Below, piece after piece: positions 28,421 to 30,195 of a stretch of DNA of 30,195 nucleotides (position 1 is the stretch's first letter; each line of letters opens with the position of its first letter). The translations under genes and the position numbers were made by a program. The stretch is from Oscillospiraceae bacterium (GTDB lineage Bacteria; Bacillota_A; Clostridia; Oscillospirales; Oscillospiraceae), in contig JAFUCD010000026.1 of the NCBI GenBank assembly GCA_017459865.1, forward strand, positions 1 to 30,195, read 5' to 3'. The notes below the pieces were generated by a model. The model did no database searches. It was not told where the DNA came from and saw only the letters and a program-made list of their open reading frames with translations.

Positions 28421-29973
28421 GCAAAGTCATCACCGCCCGCGAGGCGGCAAATCTCATCCCGGACGGCGCGACGCTCGCCATGGGCGGCTTCTGCGGCTTC
28501 GGAAGCCCCGACGAGCTGCTGATCGGCATCCGCGAGCGGTTTGAAGAGACGGGGCACCCGAAGGATCTCACGCTCCTGAAGGGCGTGAGCGTCGGCGACA
28601 AGGCGCAGCGCGGCGGCAGCCGCATCGCGGTGGAGGGCTTGGTGCGGCGGATCGTCTGCTCGCACGTGGGGCTCGAGCCCGCGACGGCGAAGCTCATCGA
28701 GGAAAACCGCTGCCTTGCCTACATGGTGCCGCTCGGCACGATCACGGAGCTGCTGCGTGCGGCGGCGTCGAACAAGCCCGGCGTGCTCACGCGCTGCGGG
28801 CTGGAGACCTTCGCCGACCCGCGGCTCGAAGGGAGCAAGGCGAACGCCGTCACCCGCGAGCAGGGTGCGGACGTCGTGCAGCTGATGAACGTCAACGGCG
28901 AGGACTGCCTTTTCTATCCCACGATCCCGGTGGACGTGTGTGTCATCCGCGGCACCTACGCCGATAAGAAGGGCAACATCACGCTCGACCACGAGGCGCT
29001 GCAGGCGGAGCAGCTGGAGGCCGCCGAGGCCGCGCACGCGAACGGCGGCGTCGTGATCGTGCAGGTGGAGGACGTCGTGGACCGGGACTTCGATCCACGC
29101 ACCGTGAAGCTCCACCACTTCATGGTGGACTATATCGTGAAGGCGCGCCCGGAAAACCACATCCAGGGCTACGACACGGACGAATTTCGCCCCGCGGTGT
29201 GCGGCGAGACAAGAGCCCCGCGCGGCGCGGTCGCGCCCATGGCACTCAATGACCGCAAGGTCTGCGGCAGACGCGCGGCGCTGGAGCTGCGCTCCGACAT
29301 GCTCATCAACCTCGGCATCGGCATGCCGGACGCCGTCGCGGCGGTCGCGGCGGAGGAAGGCCTCTCCGACCGCTTCACGCTCTCGATCGAGTCCGGCGTC
29401 CTCGGCGGCGTGCCGCTCGGCGGGCTGGGGCTCGGCGGCAGCGTGAACCCCGAGGCGATCTACAAGATGCCGGACATCCTGAACGTCTATGACGGCGGCG
29501 GGCTGGACATGGCGGTGCTGGGACTCGCGGAGATCGACCGGCACGGGAACGTGAATGTCTCGAAATTCGGCGGGCGCGTGACCGGCCCCGGCGGGTTTAT
29601 CAACATCGCGCAGAACACCAAGACCGTGATCTTCGTCGGCACGTTCACCGCCGGAGGCTTGAAAACGAGCTACGAGGGCGGGCGCTGGAGCCTCCTGCAG
29701 GAGGGGCGCGCCGTGAAGTTCAAAAACAAGGTCGAGCAGGTCACGTTCTCCGGTGCCTACGCCGCGCGCACGGGCAAACGCGTGCTCGTCGTGACGGAGC
29801 GCGCTGTGTTCCGGCTCACGGACAGCGGGCTGGAGCTCTTCGAGATCGCGCCCGGCGCGGACCTGGAGCGTGACATCCTCGCGCACATGGAGTTCACGCC
29901 CGCGATCAGCCCGGACTTGAAGGAGATGGACGCGCGCCTCTTCCGAAACGAAACAATGGGGCTGGCGCTGTAA
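28417..29973 (+). CDS. Family I acyl-CoA/acetate CoA-transferase (fused alpha-beta, YdiF-like)
   Basis: A 518-residue CoA-transferase moving CoA between an acyl-CoA and a carboxylate. The alpha half (1 to about 260) has the glycine-rich DGATLAMGGFCGFGSPDEL and the oxyanion-region MVPLGTITELLRA. The beta half (about 275-518) has the catalytic SIESGVLGG (Glu325) and LGGSVNPEAI. Both halves in one chain is the propionate/YdiF type. It could recover CoA from the oxidoreductase product as acetyl-CoA or activate acids released by the two hydrolases. It is the last gene of the operon, coupled by ATGA, and followed after 19 nt by a hairpin. Confidence 0.92.
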   Translation: MSKVITAREAANLIPDGATLAMGGFCGFGSPDELLIGIRERFEETGHPKDLTLLKGVSVGDKAQRGGSRIAVEGLVRRIVCSHVGLEPATAKLIEENRCLAYMVPLGTITELLRAAASNKPGVLTRCGLETFADPRLEGSKANAVTREQGADVVQLMNVNGEDCLFYPTIPVDVCVIRGTYADKKGNITLDHEALQAEQLEAAEAAHANGGVVIVQVEDVVDRDFDPRTVKLHHFMVDYIVKARPENHIQGYDTDEFRPAVCGETRAPRGAVAPMALNDRKVCGRRAALELRSDMLINLGIGMPDAVAAVAAEEGLSDRFTLSIESGVLGGVPLGGLGLGGSVNPEAIYKMPDILNVYDGGGLDMAVLGLAEIDRHGNVNVSKFGGRVTGPGGFINIAQNTKTVIFVGTFTAGGLKTSYEGGRWSLLQEGRAVKFKNKVEQVTFSGAYAARTGKRVLVVTERAVFRLTDSGLELFEIAPGADLERDILAHMEFTPAISPDLKEMDARLFRNETMGLAL

Positions 29974-29992
29974 CGGCCAAATACACAATGGA

Positions 29993-30027
29993 CGCCTCCT
30001 TTTCCAACACGATCGGAAAAGGAGGCG
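29993..30027 (+). terminator. 13-bp hairpin after the CoA-transferase gene
   Basis: CGCCTCCTTTTCC (29993-30005) pairs perfectly with 30015-30027. No T-run follows, so it may be a 3'-end processing structure or half of a bidirectional terminator. Confidence 0.55.
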
Positions 30028-30082
30028 GTTGAGACTGTCAAAAAACTATGCTGATGGCCCACGAAACAGAGCAGCGGGGGAG

Positions 30083-30191
30083 CTCGAGGGGGCAAGGCCC
30101 GCCTCGAGTCAAATCCATCGTCGCCGCAAATCGCTTGAAAACCTCTGGTTTTCAAGCGATTTGCTGTTTGCACAGCAAACATATCGGCGAC
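30083..30191. repeat. Cluster of perfect inverted repeats in terminal noncoding DNA
   Basis: The hairpins are CTCGAG (30083-30088 with 30103-30108), an 18-bp perfect stem GCAAATCGCTTGAAAACC (30126-30143 with 30147-30164, loop TCT) and TGTTTGC (30165-30171 with 30175-30181). GTCGCCG (30120-30126) can pair with CGGCGAC (30185-30191), closing the last two into a three-way junction. There is no open frame. It could be a nonautonomous mobile repeat end or a structured RNA. Confidence 0.55.
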
Positions 30192-30195
30192 TGCG

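Noticed and set aside
29974..30195. Short open frames at the end of the window
   Set aside because: No start with a ribosome binding site, and the region is dominated by inverted repeats.

Overview
The window looks like chromosomal DNA of a strictly anaerobic, high-GC member of the Bacillota (class Clostridia, probably Oscillospirales). The evidence is strong GGAGG-type ribosome binding sites, near-consensus sigma-A promoters, an SLH-anchored wall protein together with lipoproteins, an oxygen-sensitive glycyl-radical ribonucleotide reductase with its activase, ferredoxin-dependent 2-oxoacid oxidoreductase genes, a CooC-type ATPase and a TM1266-type hydrogenase-system regulator. No phage, transposase, integrase or CRISPR array was seen. 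The taxonomic guess is inference from gene content and base composition.

Layout. 1-702 is a stable-RNA cluster: tRNA-Glu (cut by the window edge), tRNA-Lys, a 5S rRNA with its own promoter, tRNA-Asn, tRNA-Met(CAT) and tRNA-Trp, closed by a terminator. 728-10255 holds plus-strand genes: an SLH/NlpC-like wall protein, an ATC-hydrolase family protein, a CooC-like ATPase coupled to a lipoprotein with a duplicated domain, PanB followed by a class I aminotransferase, a membrane-anchored unknown, and a lipoprotein paralogue of the first wall enzyme. 10283-13126 is an operon: a structured leader, a TM1266-family regulator, then binding protein, permease and ATPase of a NitT/TauT-like ABC importer.

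13189-19062 is on the minus strand. nrdG-nrdD-trxB form an anaerobic RNR unit controlled by a promoter that carries a pair of NrdR-like boxes. NrdD has a glutaredoxin-like domain with a CPNC motif fused to its C-terminus, and trxB lies directly downstream, so one transcript appears to encode the whole reducing chain. A TSCPD-domain protein and peptidase T form a second minus-strand operon.

19081-22380 carries a DUF2812-like membrane protein, an RluC/D-type pseudouridine synthase, a voltage-sensor K+ channel with two C-terminal TrkA-C-like modules, and an orphan 2x[4Fe-4S] ferredoxin.

22484-29973 is the most interesting metabolic block. A divergent IclR-family regulator faces a seven-gene operon: four subunits (gamma, delta, alpha, beta) of a 2-oxoacid:ferredoxin oxidoreductase, a true nitrilase, a second nitrilase-superfamily amidohydrolase and a fused CoA-transferase. 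This reads as a catabolic module that turns a nitrile or amide and a 2-oxoacid into carboxylic acids, acyl-CoA, reduced ferredoxin and ammonia. The orphan ferredoxin on the far side of iclR is a paralogue of the operon's delta subunit. The last 220 bases are noncoding and rich in perfect inverted repeats.
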